NCBI GenBank assembly: GCA_034687125.1
Contig: JAQGBZ010000601.1
Location: 1-27,717 of the forward strand
DNA: 27,717 bases
From: Neelides folsomi
Lineage: Eukaryota; Arthropoda; Collembola; Neelipleona; Neelidae
Direction of reading: 5' to 3'
The notes beneath the pieces were generated by a model. That model did not search any database. It was not told where the DNA came from and was given only the letters and a program-made list of their open reading frames with translations. A program made the translations under genes and the position numbers. Of this stretch, positions 1-10,720 are shown piece after piece (position 1 is the first letter of the stretch; each line of letters opens with the position of its first letter).

Positions 1-118
1 TATTTGAATTTCTAATGACTTGTCAAGTAACATGATTCAATTCTCAATAATCTTCTCAAATGGAATAGAGTATAATGATATTAATGAATATAACTGAATT
101 TACAATCATTATTATTAG

Positions 119-3100
119 TTTCATTACAATTCAAAAGTTTTAATTGGAAAAGACAACGAAAATTTTATAATTTCTGTAAAAGTTTTAATTGACGCCGATG
201 TGAGCGGCGAATATAAATTTTCATCGACAACAGACAGGAAAATTATTAATATAAAATTTGGTAATGAACTAACATTAAGAAGGTGTTTATACAATTTAAA
301 TACATTGAAACTTTCAATAAACCTAACTAACATATATTCTAATTTAGCACCGATTACACCCGATCCCAATTCAATAGGTAAAATAATTGGGAACATGGAA
401 TATTTAAATGAAGGCTTTGATATAAGTTCTGATGGAAAATTTGTTATTTGTGCTAGTAATTCAAATAATAATATCCAAAGAATATTTAATTTGATATCGA
501 AAAATCCAATTGAAACAAAGCTAAGAAAACATTGTTTGTTCAATGTAAGCTATATAGTTTATTCCCCTGGAATATGCGTGTGAGATATATGGAGATCCAT
601 CAAGTGCATTGTATTTGTGCATTAATAAAAATTCTCAGCTTAGTTAGTAACAAATGCAGATGCAGGGCCTCCATATTCATACCTAAGTTCCGCGGAAATG
701 AAGTTATAATTTATAAGCTATCCTTATAAACGTAACGTTATTATAAACATTATTACCTATATACCATACCTATATTATTTACGCATGTTATAGTTATAGT
801 TAAACCATTGTTTTGTTTTTCAATTTTATATGAATCTTATCAGAACGCACGTTGTTTTAATAAAAGAGAAGGCATTTTAAACCCATGCGAAAAGTTTTCA
901 CTAGAGGAAAAATATTCGACATGCAAATCAATTGATCTTAAGCGCCCAGGTGGACTAATTGGATGTACAGATAATAATGGAACTAATGAAGTATCAGAAT
1001 ATTTTATTGATATAAATGATAAATATGGTAAGTATCTATTTTATTAATTATCTTAAGTGCCAATGCATATTTTCATATCCCATATTTTCTTTATTATTGT
1101 ATCCGTAATTATATCTTTTTAAATGTAAAACTGAAAGTCTACATTTTAAAATGTTCACAAATAAGTCAAACATGTAAAACCCCTATTTTGTGCCATTCAG
1201 TATTTTTAGATGGAAAATTAAAGAATTCTCAATCGATTTCAAGTGATAAATTGTTCCGTATAGAACCAATGGAAAATAATGAGATTTACACCAATATTCC
1301 CAAAAAGTTTAAATGTGAAGCAATTGAGTACATCTTAATACCACCGGTTATATGGAGCATAAAATATAAAAATGGATCTCATTTTACACTCCCAACAAGT
1401 TAGATTAAAAATGTTTAATTTACATTGTATATACATGATATAAGTAATAATTTGTAATTAATTATAATTACAAATTTTTAATTAATTAAAACGAAACAAT
1501 ATAGGCACTAATGCCCATATAAAACTATAGATTATTCATATGCTCAAAATTTTCAAATGCTAGACATTCGGGAATTTTCTTTTCCTACCACTGATATTGA
1601 TGGTGTAATTTGTGAAGCATACCTTTGGAATGTATCTTTAAAAATACAGTATTCCGTATTAATTAACATAACAGGTTATACCTAAAGTATTATGTTACAC
1701 ATGTATATACATTTAAAAACATTTATTAATTTTATTTATATGGTTCAAACGATCCAATTTCAAATCTCTTGTTCAAATTAAGATCTAATTTATACAAAAA
1801 TTTAGAATCTGTAGCGCCATATTTTAAAAATGAAGAAATTGAAGAAATAGTTTTAACAAAAAATTCAATTGGGCAACTTACTTGTAATCCTGTTGGAATT
1901 CCAATACCGGACGTTGAATGGATAATTGTTCCAAATAAAGTTAAATTGTTTAATCAAAAGACTTTATAATTACATCGTTTCCAGCGTGACAGTAAAAGGG
2001 TCAAATTTGATCCGCTTACCCATATTATATCAAACTAAATCAAGCTAAAATAACCATTTATTCCGAAAGGAACGAGTGATCGCTCAAAGCCTTTTTGTGT
2101 TTGGATGGTATACTACTAAACGTGATTGGTAAGAAATGAAACGATTCTATGTGGTATGTTATCCGATCTTATAATGCCTATCCTGCCAGTTCGTATGTTA
2201 TTTATACAACTATCTGTGCTAAATACTATTTTTCTAAAATGGGTTGACGGCGGAAAATCAGCCCGGAACTTGAATTTTAGAAGAAGATATGGAGAACAGT
2301 CAACATCGACATGATGAAAAAGGTCTTTGAAGCGTGGGGAAGAAGATTTTTTATTCACCCATCAAATCAAATGACATACCAAAAACACCAACCAAATTCA
2401 CGATAAAAGAATAAAATAGAAGTGTTTCATTTCTTACCCATCACGTTTTGTATATGTAGCTTGTTTTAATTTGTTATAATATGCACGGGTAAAGCGCAAA
2501 TTTGGACCCTTTTTATAGTCGCGCTGTATATATTTATATTTAAATAGAAATAAATTCAATGAGCTAAAATTAATTTTTGTTCACATATTTTATTTTAAGG
2601 TTAAATATTTAACGGGAAATGATAATAAATCGCTTCAATTTCAAAGTACCGATAATAACCACCGAGGTGAATATATGTGCAGAGCTAGAAATCATTTTGG
2701 ATCAAAGGACAAATACTTTATAGTTAGTGTTAAAGGTTATTTAAATGTGTTGATTCAATTATCAATGCTTAATAAAAAAATTTAAATTATTGATATTACA
2801 CATTTTAGATGAAAATCAATTATATTACATAATTATTGGAATTGTTGTTCCACTAATGTTGATTGTCATTGCCCTCATGATTATTACACAGAAATATGTT
2901 AAAAATTTGAAGGTATATTTTGAAACCTTTATTATATTAAAAAATCAATTAATGTGGTTTAAAATTTGTGGAACATTTTTTAATAATTAAAGAATTATTT
3001 AACCGATGAAGAAATTGAAGAATTCCTTAATGGAAAGTTCTTAAATAATCAAGACTTTAATAATGGAACAAATTTATCAGAAAATTTCCCATTTAATGAT

Positions 3101-4547
3101 AATTATGAAATTCCAAAAAATAAATTTAAAATAGGCATATGCTATACTATAGTTTATTATATAATATTATGTAACTACATATTGTATAGTAAGTTTCATT
3201 ATTTAAAACACATCAATTATAAATATTTAGACGATATTCTACTTGGAAGCGGAGAGTATGGAAAAGTTTTTAAAGGGAGATTCAATGATCAAGACATTGC
3301 GATCAAAACTGTAGAATTGCATCAAGAGAAATGTCATTTACGAGCTCTTCTATCTGAAATAAAACTACTCATTTACATTGGAAAACATGTTAATATTATT
3401 AACTTTTTGGGATGTTACACCCAAGAAATAAAAAAAGGTTTTAGAATCTTTTTTAATAAAATTTGGATTTATAAAAAATCTTATATTTTTATTTAATTAT
3501 AATTTCCATTTCGTTACCTAGGTATTGCTTATATTATGATAGAATATTACCCTTTGGGAAATCTTGAAGGATATTTAAAAAAACACCGGAACAACATTCT
3601 TTACGAAAATATTCAAGAAACGTAAAATATATTATTTATTTTATTTTAATTATGAAGATAGATAATATCTACATGAGTATGTAAAGTATGTTACAGTGCC
3701 ATACTAATTAATTTTTATTGTTAGAGATGAAAATAAGGAAAATATGAAAATCATTGATTTAATCAAATGGTCTTATCAAATTTCTTGTGGAATGGAGAAA
3801 TTAAGTTCACTTAACGTAAACATATTAAAATCTTTTTCCATTAGAACTTGGACAGAGCTGAATTATTAATGTGTATCATTTTATAGGTAATTCATGGAGA
3901 TCTTGCAACAAGAAACGTTTTACTGGATGACTATAGGATTGCTAAAATATCTGATTTTGGGCTTTCTAAAAAACTTTATGAATATTCAAACTACGTTAAA
4001 AAATCGAAGGTAAATTTATTAATTATAAAGCTAATTTATAAAAATACCAATTGTTGTTCTAATGTCGAATCTCATTGATAAAGTAAAATAAAATTTTCAC
4101 TGGCATATGGTACTGTATTATAGGAACCTCTACCCTGGAGATGGCTAGCAATTGAATCTTTGAGAGATCTTAATTTTTCAACTCATTCTGACGTTTGGGC
4201 TTTTGGAGTAACACTTTGGGAAATATTTTCTATTGGTGAAATTCCATTTCCTGGATATTCTTGGTCTCTCGAGTTTCTTCAAAAACTGGAAGATGGTTTT
4301 AGAATGAATAAACCCAAAGCCGCCGATGAGACAATGTAAATCAAAGCTTTTTATTAATACTTCTAATAAGCAGAAAAATAATAGTTAATACAGTTATAAT
4401 CAACATGTTGCTATTTAATCCATTTAATCAATTTTTATCAGATATGCAATAATGCGAAGTTGTTGGGCAAATGATCCTGCATATCGACCACCTTTTGTTT
4501 CGCTAACCAAACAACTGAACTCAAAATTTATCCAGTTAACAAATTGA
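119..4547 (+). CDS. Ig-domain receptor tyrosine kinase (PDGFR/VEGFR/FGFR-like), 5'-partial
   Basis: Membrane receptor that would bind an extracellular ligand and phosphorylate tyrosines in the cytosol. Exons that keep one frame: 119-544, 844-1027, 1201-1398, 1531-1648, 1783-1939, 2600-2735, 2809-2912, 2993-3134, 3231-3437, 3522-3621, 3725-3815, 3887-4009, 4124-4335, 4442-4547 (stop TGA), about 767 residues. Ig-like strand-F motifs are visible ([39 protein letters not shown]). One transmembrane helix follows ([20 protein letters not shown], exon at 2809). The kinase domain is complete: Gly loop [11 protein letters not shown] lysine, alpha-[60 protein letters not shown]. The alpha-C region followed by [16 protein letters not shown] is typical of the class III/V/FGFR group. 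No long kinase insert is present. The catalytic loop has HGD, not HRD. The start and signal peptide lie left of the window. The exon 4/5 junction and the 3135-3230 intron are the weakest parts. Confidence 0.88.
1982..2526. mobile_element. MITE with long terminal inverted repeats, in a receptor-kinase intron
   Basis: The left end reads CAGCGTGAC and the right end GTCGCGCTG. The arms pair imperfectly over about 70 bp: the left arm with AGGGTCAAATTTG, CATATTATATCAAACTAAAT and CAAGCTA, the right arm complementary at 2457-2526. A TA follows the right end; the left TA is lost or mutated. A shorter relative with the same termini sits at 25076-25273. CAGCG termini with TA flanks fit a non-autonomous Tc1/mariner-like element (inference). 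It lies in the 1940-2599 intron and contains a second inverted-repeat element at 2118-2448. No transposase is encoded. Confidence 0.75.
2118..2448. mobile_element. Nested inverted-repeat element inside the 1982-2526 MITE
   Basis: A 25-bp terminal inverted repeat, starting AAACGTGATTGGTAAGAAAT at 2118-2142, is matched by its reverse complement at 2424-2448 with one difference. The interior of about 280 bp is more GC-rich than its surroundings and has short open frames on both strands that look like nothing known. The copy at 25076-25273 lacks this segment, so it is best read as a second element inserted into the first. I found no convincing target-site duplication. Confidence 0.6.
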
Positions 4548-5373
4548 TTTGCCTAATGTTCACTTACATATTTGATTTTTTGCTTTAGATTGAATAATGT
4601 TTCCCTTTAATATTTTTCGAATGCTACAAGAGTCATTCATTTTATTGTATTGCCATATTTATTTATTACTTATTGATAAAAACGTCAAATCAATTTATTA
4701 TCCAGAATTTATATAATAAAAGGAATAAGAAAAGGTGAAATTAATTCTTTAAATCTAATAATTTCTGAAATTATTTTCCTTAAAAGTATAGATATTAATT
4801 AAAATTGAAATAAACTTTCCTTGACAATGAATGAATGATACAATGATTAATAATTTATAAATAATGTTATCATCATTATTCACCATTTAACCACAGAATA
4901 ATTTATCAAGCATGTGGTGGCTAATTGTAAGTTTAACTCCCGATTGACTTCACTATACGTTGGTATTATCTCTTCTTTTAAATTAGCGATGACATTTGAA
5001 TATAATATTGCATGCATAAACGTGGAAAAGTAAAATTGATTAATTAAGCTTATCGTTAATATATACAAATGCACGATTATCCAATAAGCTATTAAGCAAA
5101 AAGTCAGCCGATAAACATTTATGCTAATTTTTATAAAGTATTTCCTTTAAATTTAAAGAAAATATAATTTTATTTATTGTTTATGACATTGTGGAATACC
5201 TAAGCAGAAAAGCCGATTCAAGGTAGTTGGGAGTACTAATACTTTTTTAATACTTTACTTTTATAAAATATTTTTTATAGTGCATTATATGCAAAATTAT
5301 ATGCAAAATAATTTTTTGACTGCTTAGCATTTCAATTAAGTATTTTTGAACAATTAGTTATTAAATACACAAA
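4548..5373. other. Intergenic region between receptor kinase and C45 enzyme
   Basis: AT-rich, with no gene that I can support. It holds candidate AATAAA polyadenylation signals for the kinase gene at about 4715 and 4809. A TATAAAATA string at 5262-5270, 104 bp before the next start codon, could be a core promoter element for the C45 gene. Confidence 0.5.
5262..5270 (+). promoter_or_regulatory. Possible TATA box of the C45 enzyme gene
   Basis: TATAAAATA lies 104 bp upstream of the ATG at 5374. The spacing is plausible for a TATA box plus a short leader. The surrounding DNA is so AT-rich that chance is a real alternative. Confidence 0.3.
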
Positions 5374-6771
5374 ATGAGGAAATTAGCTTTAATATATTTC
5401 ATTTCGACCATTTTTATTCAATCGGGAATATGCAAAATGCAAATGGTTGATGAAGAAAATTTGGATTCGTATGAACACATCATTGTTTCGGGACTCCCCA
5501 AAGAACGGGGTTTGATTTATGGCCAACAAGCTAAAGATAAAATCCATTCTGTTCTTTCTTATTACAAAAAATCCTCGTCAATGCCACCATGGAACGAAGC
5601 TAGTGATTTTTCTAACGAAAATTATCTTCCAGCAATTGCCAGATATTTTCCTTCGGGTTTGGAAGAAATGAAAGGAATTGCAGAAGGAGCTGAAGTATCC
5701 CTCATTGACATTGTTATCCTCAATGCAAGATACGATTTTTCAAGAATGGTCCGAGCTAAGAATTCCAAGAAATACCCGAAAAAGAAAAAGCATACCAACG
5801 TTGGGGATGAATGCACAGGAGCCGTGTCGCTAAAAAGTGCGACCCTCAACAATCATGTTTTAATTGGCCAAAATTGGGACATAAGCGAATTTATTTATAA
5901 AAACAATACAGCCATTTTACTTGAAGTTCATCCTCACCCTTCTGAAAATAAAAAGCCTTTTATTACCTTAACTGAAGCCGGGCAACTTGGAAGAAGTGGA
6001 ATGTCAATGAGTAAACATTAACAAAATGAAAGCATTTAACCATATTTTATCTAATTTATCTCTTACTATGAAATTACATAAAAATGTTAACTATACTATA
6101 ATAAATATATAATCCTTATTTATCATTTAAAAGGTGGTTTAGGAATAGTCGCAATGAGTCTATGGAGTTCTGATGAATTTTACATAAGGAATAATTTAAC
6201 TTACCCTCATGGTTGGATGCCCGCTACTTTACTCCGCCGAATGTTTCTTGAAGCTCCGAATCTTTCCATAGGATTAAAAGCCATTTTACAAACTCCTCGC
6301 CACGTCCCTTCAAATCTTATTATTGCAACTGCGGAAAATGAAGCTCTGAACATCGAGCTTTCAGCTACAAAATATTTCATAACTCATGTGCCCATTGAGA
6401 AAGAATTTCTCACTCATAGTAATCATTTCAAAGCCGCGTCCTTCATCGGAAGGGATGAAATTTCTGAGGGTTCAAACGGAGGTTCTTCGTTGTTTAGAGA
6501 TCGGAGGGTCGAAAGAGTTTTATTTGAAGATTGGCCAAATATTACCGAAAAAACTTTTCAATTTGCATTTAAAGATCATGTTGGATATCCAAACTCCGTG
6601 TGTGAGCATTCAGTTTCAAAGGAATTGGAGTTCACATCGACTCATCCTACTGAAATGACAGTAGCTTCCATTATTTATAATTTGTCAAATAAAACAATGT
6701 TATTGGCCAAAGGACCTCCTTGTGAGAATCCATATAAAACATTCACATTCACTCAACTATCAAAGATATAA
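5374..6771 (+). CDS. Secreted C45-family Ntn hydrolase (acyl-CoA:6-APA acyltransferase-like)
   Basis: Exons 5374-6010 and 6134-6771, joined in phase 1 (GTAAAC donor, AAAAG acceptor), give 424 residues. Family C45 enzymes (fungal isopenicillin N acyltransferase, insect Tan) are made as a proenzyme that cuts itself before a cysteine, which then becomes the N-terminal nucleophile. The likely nucleophile is Cys147 in VGDECTGAVS, followed by the family motif GQNWD (165-169) and, near the C-terminus, LTHSNHF and RDRRVERV. Residues 1-20 (MRKLALIYFISTIFIQSGIC) look like a signal peptide, so secretion or lumenal location is expected. The last three residues are SKI, close to a peroxisomal PTS1, which conflicts with the signal peptide. 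A basic stretch (KKYPKKKK, 132-139) lies just before the cleavage site. Substrate cannot be read from sequence; the family also includes N-acyl amide hydrolases, so a penicillin role is not shown. Confidence 0.9.
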
Positions 6772-7416
6772 TATTCTAAAGTTTATATCAATTTCTATAT
6801 ATGCATTACTATATCTGCACTCTATGTATATGTAAGTTGATTAAATACAATTGACAATTGTCTCAAATATTCAATTCATGTTTTTATTACATAAAAAATA
6901 ATTCGTAATTATGCAAAATTGTGCGGATTAAATATCGTTTAATAGAAATTGCTTATTTTGTTAAAATATAATATATTTATTTCTACTTTTCTACTTATTT
7001 AATTTAGTAATTATTCTATTATGCATGCGCTAAATGACATATGGTACATATTAGACAGAACATTTATTGTGTACAATAATTATCTAATTTGTTTTTCTTA
7101 TGATAATTTCCGTGTCGTATACAACTGCAATGTTTAAAACGATACTACGATATAAGAAGTAGCTATTGAATGTCCTTGACTACTTTAACCTTGGATGACA
7201 GAATAATCAAATAAAATATTACATCTCAATCTGCTCAATGCCATTCATGTTAGTAGGAGGTAATCTAGTCTCGTACTTATTTTTAATATTTACACATATT
7301 TCATATTAGGAAAAGGTGCAGTACAGATTCTCTTTCTCTGTTTTAGAGAACAGAGTAAAATAAGACTGATTGGTCTAACAGATTTTAAATATAAAACACC
7401 AGTTCAAAAAAATAAA
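6772..7416. other. Intergenic region between C45 enzyme and P450
   Basis: AT-rich DNA without a supportable gene. An ATTAAA at about 6840-6845 may serve the C45 gene as polyadenylation signal. No convincing repeat or RNA gene was seen. Confidence 0.4.
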
Positions 7417-9312
7417 ATGATTCAAGTAGCTTTTATTTTCTTTGGAACGAGTTTATTTTTATTATATCTTTTAAAATCATTTGTATCTGGAGGAAAAAAT
7501 ATCTGGAAATCTCGTGGTTTTGAAATTGTCTCAACACAATATGGAATGATTGAAAGACTCACTCAGAAAAAATCGCAAGCCGACGTCGATGAAGATATTT
7601 ATTACCAATTAAAAAACAAAAATTTAAGTTGTGGAGTTTTTATTGAAATGCGACAGCCAATGGTTTATCTCACTGATCCAGAACTTATGAAATTGATTAT
7701 GGTTAAAGATTTTAATCATTTCACTGATCGTCGCCTTATGGTTTCTAAAAATTCTGACCCGATTTTAGCCAACATGTTATTTAACATCAACGGTGCAGGT
7801 TGGAAAGAAATGCGAGAACTTTTAACACCTACTTTCACAACAGGTAATTTAATTAAATAACAAGATTAAATCTGAAATCAACAATATATCAGTATAATAC
7901 ATATACAATAAAGTATAATTAATTAATATTTGTTAAATAGGAAAAATTCGAAAAATGTTTGACACTTTCAATGCAAGAGCATTTGAAGGCGTAAAATATT
8001 TAAAATCCGAAGTTACAAATAATCAAAATGGAAAGATTATTGATGTTAGTAGTATCATTGGAAGAATTACACTCGACATCATTGGTGCTTCCGCATTTGG
8101 CATCGAATCCAATGCAATTAAGGACGAAAAATCCCCATTGAATCTTATGGGGAAAGAATTGCAAAAAGTTTCATATTCGGCATTCATTAAAACTTTCATT
8201 ATCTTCACAATTCCTCGATCCGTTGACTTTTTGGGAATATTTTTTCTTCCACGACAAGCAACAAACTATTTCCTGTCTTCATTGAGACATGCTTTGAAGA
8301 GGAGAGAAATTACAAAGGAGCAACGTGGGGATTTTCTTCAAATCATGCTAGAGGCAAAAGAACGGCAAATGAAGGATAATGAAAGTTTAAATAAGGGGAA
8401 TAATGGAGATAATCCAAAGTTGAAAATAACAGAAGATTTAATTTTGGCCCAGGCATTTGTTTATTTACTTGCAGGATTTGATCCGATTGAAGTCACAGTG
8501 GCATACATTTTGTATGAATTGGCTCTCAATCAAGAAATCCAAGAAAAATTGGCAAAGGAAATCAACAAGTGTTATAATGAAGAAGGTTTCAATTATGATT
8601 CAATTAATCAATTGGATTATCTTGAACGAGTAGTTGCGGGTATTTAATAAACTTGATATACAATTATATTTATAAAAATGATAATATTTATATTTAAATA
8701 TGTTCGTCTAACTTAAATTAATTATTTGGATTTATAAAATTTTATTTTAAATTTTCAGAATCTTTGAGAAAAAATGTTCCACCATTAAGAATAGAAAGAA
8801 AATGTGTAATTGATTATAATGTTCCGGGAACAGATTTGGTGATACCGAAAGGAACGCTTGTAGCTTTTCCAATTACACCTTTGCATCTAGATCCTCAATA
8901 TTACCCAAATCCTCATATTTTTGATCCTGATAGATTTCTTCCAGAGGAAAAGCAAAAAAGACATCCATATTCATACATGCCTTTTGGACATGGACCAAGA
9001 AATTGCATTGGTATTTGATATATATTAATATTTGATATTAATATTGATATTTGATATTTGATATAGATATTGATATTTTGATTGATATTATACATTTAAT
9101 ATTTGTTTCAAAATTAAAATTTCCTTGATTTTGAAGGAAATCGTTTTGCCTTAATGGAATCTAAAACTGTTGTTGCCAATTTGGTACGAAACTTTGTAAT
9201 TGAACCTTGCGCCAGAACTGAAATTCCACTCAAGAAAGTAATAATGAGCGGAGGAGTTAATAAACCGTTTCGTTCTATACAATTAAATTTTAAGAACAGA
9301 AAATTTGAATAA
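7417..9312 (+). CDS. Cytochrome P450, CYP3-clan type (CYP6/CYP9-like)
   Basis: Exons 7417-7843, 7941-8639, 8759-9010 and 9137-9312, all joined in phase 1, give 517 residues, the usual length for a microsomal P450. The N-terminus (IQVAFIFFGTSLFLLYLL) is a membrane anchor. Helix C has W129xxxR133 (WKEMR). The K-helix ExxR is E376-S-L-R379. FDPDRF provides the PERF motif. The heme loop is FGHGPRNCIG with Cys458 as thiolate ligand. The stretch YELALNQEIQEKL after helix I is typical of the CYP3 clan. The helix-I oxygen-activation motif, normally AGx(D/E)TT, reads AGFDPIE (A320-E326), so the conserved threonine is replaced by proline. The family oxidises xenobiotics or endogenous lipids on the ER; substrate unknown. 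AATAAA overlaps the stop codon. Confidence 0.93.
9015..9092. repeat. GATATT-type simple repeat in P450 intron 3
   Basis: Irregular repeats of GATATT, ATTGATATT and TTTGATATT fill much of the third P450 intron (9011-9136). This is a microsatellite-like tract with no coding potential. Confidence 0.7.
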
Positions 9313-9734
9313 AACACTATTATTATTAATCATTGAATCATGATATACTCAAATATGTATAATGTTATAAAGATGTGACGAATTTAATTTTAAAAACAAA
9401 TATTGTTATTAAATACAAATAAATAATTTAGAATTAATATATTCTTTATAATTAAATAAATTAAAATATAAATTACAATTGTAAATATGGTTTTTAGTGT
9501 ACTATAATGATGATTTTATATTATGTTGATATTAGTTATTTAGGTACATACTCATATTTACATTATACATTTTCTGCTAACCTAAAATTCAATGTATTTA
9601 AATTAAATTAACAATTTGACCTTGGGGCATCTGTAAATATAATAAAATGACCATATTTTTGAAAATATATTTAATAAAATTTATTCGATTTTTATCCATT
9701 ATGCTTGGTTTATTATTCCAATGCATTGCCCAAT
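9313..9734. other. Intergenic AT-rich stretch after P450
   Basis: No gene, RNA or clear repeat seen. It ends at the target-site duplication of the 9743-10469 element. Confidence 0.4.
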
Positions 9735-9742
9735 GATTTTAT
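9735..9742. repeat. Left 8-bp target-site duplication (GATTTTAT)
   Basis: GATTTTAT directly precedes the element and is repeated exactly at 10470-10477 directly after it, as expected for a transposon that duplicates 8 bp on insertion. Confidence 0.85.
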
Positions 9743-10469
9743 GGCTAGGATTTACGAGTTCGGCACACCATGGATTTTCCATGCAATATTAGCTTTAACC
9801 ATGATGAAGTAATGTATATTTTCTCATCTCCAGCTAACCAAGTTTCTGGGCATTTTGTGTTTTTTCACCATGGTGAGGGTGGTGATTTCACAATGGTGAA
9901 GGTGGTGAGTTCACCATGGTGAGGGTGGTGAACGTTCCCTGGTAAAGGTGGTGAGTTTACCATGGTGAGGGTGGTGAAGGTTCCCTGGTAAAGGTGGTGA
10001 GTTTCTAGGCACTTTATGTTTTTTCACCATGGTGGCGGTGGTGAAGGTTCCCTGGTAAAGGTGGTGAGTTTCTGGACATTTTATGTTTTTTCACCATGGT
10101 GAGGGTGATGAGTTCACCATGGTGAAGGTGGTGAGTTCCTTGGTGAATCCTGAACTCACAACGATTTTCCTATGTTTTTATATAGAGCTCACCATGGTGA
10201 AGAACTCACCATGGAGGGCCTGGTGAAAACTGGTGCACCATGGAGTCTCCATGGATAACATAGAGCTCAACATGGTGAGTTTTCAAGGAGTTCACCATGG
10301 AAAATTGCCTCCATGGTGAAGGATATATTTACATGGAGCAACAGTCCATCACCATGAATAATGGTTAGCTGGAGATGGGAAAATATACATTACTTCTCCA
10401 TGGTTAAAGCTAATATTACATGGAAAATCCATGGTGCACCATGGTGTGCCGAACTCGTAAATCCTTGCC
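9743..10469. mobile_element. Non-autonomous DNA transposon (hAT-like), 727 bp
   Basis: Terminal inverted repeats of about 100 bp: the left end reads GGCTAGGATTTACGAGTTCG and the right end is its near-exact reverse complement. The arms stay paired through the TTAGCTTTAACCAT and CTCCAGCTAACCA segments; the right arm carries about 10 extra bases (an added TGCACCATGG). An exact 8-bp duplication flanks it. An 8-bp TSD is typical of hAT elements, also of Merlin; the termini do not decide between them. The centre is a tandem array of CCATGG-centred units. No transposase is present, so movement would need a partner elsewhere. Confidence 0.85.
9865..10345. repeat. Tandem array of CACCATGGTGA(GGGTGGTGA) units
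   Basis: More than a dozen copies of a unit of about 20 bp, TTCACCATGGTGAGGGTGGT and variants, each centred on the palindrome CACCATGGTG. A longer period is superimposed: TTTCTGG(G/A)CATTTT precedes TCACCATGG several times. It forms the core of the 9743-10469 element. GC content is far above the surrounding DNA. Confidence 0.85.
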
Positions 10470-10477
10470 GATTTTAT
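10470..10477. repeat. Right 8-bp target-site duplication (GATTTTAT)
   Basis: Exact copy of 9735-9742 directly after the right terminus of the element. Confidence 0.85.
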
Positions 10478-10629
10478 ATTGAGTAATTCAAATTCATTTT
10501 TTAAGTATCCTGAATTACAAATTCCAAGGAATTTGCCTATGCAAATTCAAATTTGATTGGTATTGTTACTGATAAATATGTTAGCTAGTATTAACTAGAA
10601 ATACTAAATAATTCATATTTTATTTCTGC

Positions 10630-10636
10630 TATAAAT
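10630..10636 (+). promoter_or_regulatory. Possible TATA box of the first cysteine-rich peptide gene
   Basis: TATAAAT, 85 bp upstream of the last base before the ATG at 10721, in a slightly less AT-rich context (CTGCTATAAATGAGAACTG). It is a plausible core promoter only. Confidence 0.35.
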
Positions 10637-10720
10637 GAGAACTGAAATTCCATGGCCTAACTTAACCAACTCGACATATCATATTATTAATATATCTTTT
10701 AATTTCTTTTGATTTAAAAC

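Noticed and set aside
2116..2358. 80-codon minus-strand and 62-codon plus-strand open frames in the kinase intron
   Set aside because: They overlap each other inside the nested MITE, have no family resemblance and no splice logic.
9865..10345. CRISPR-like regularly spaced repeats
   Set aside because: The units are nearly contiguous and variable, the spacers are themselves repetitive, and the array sits inside a transposon with inverted repeats in a eukaryotic genome.
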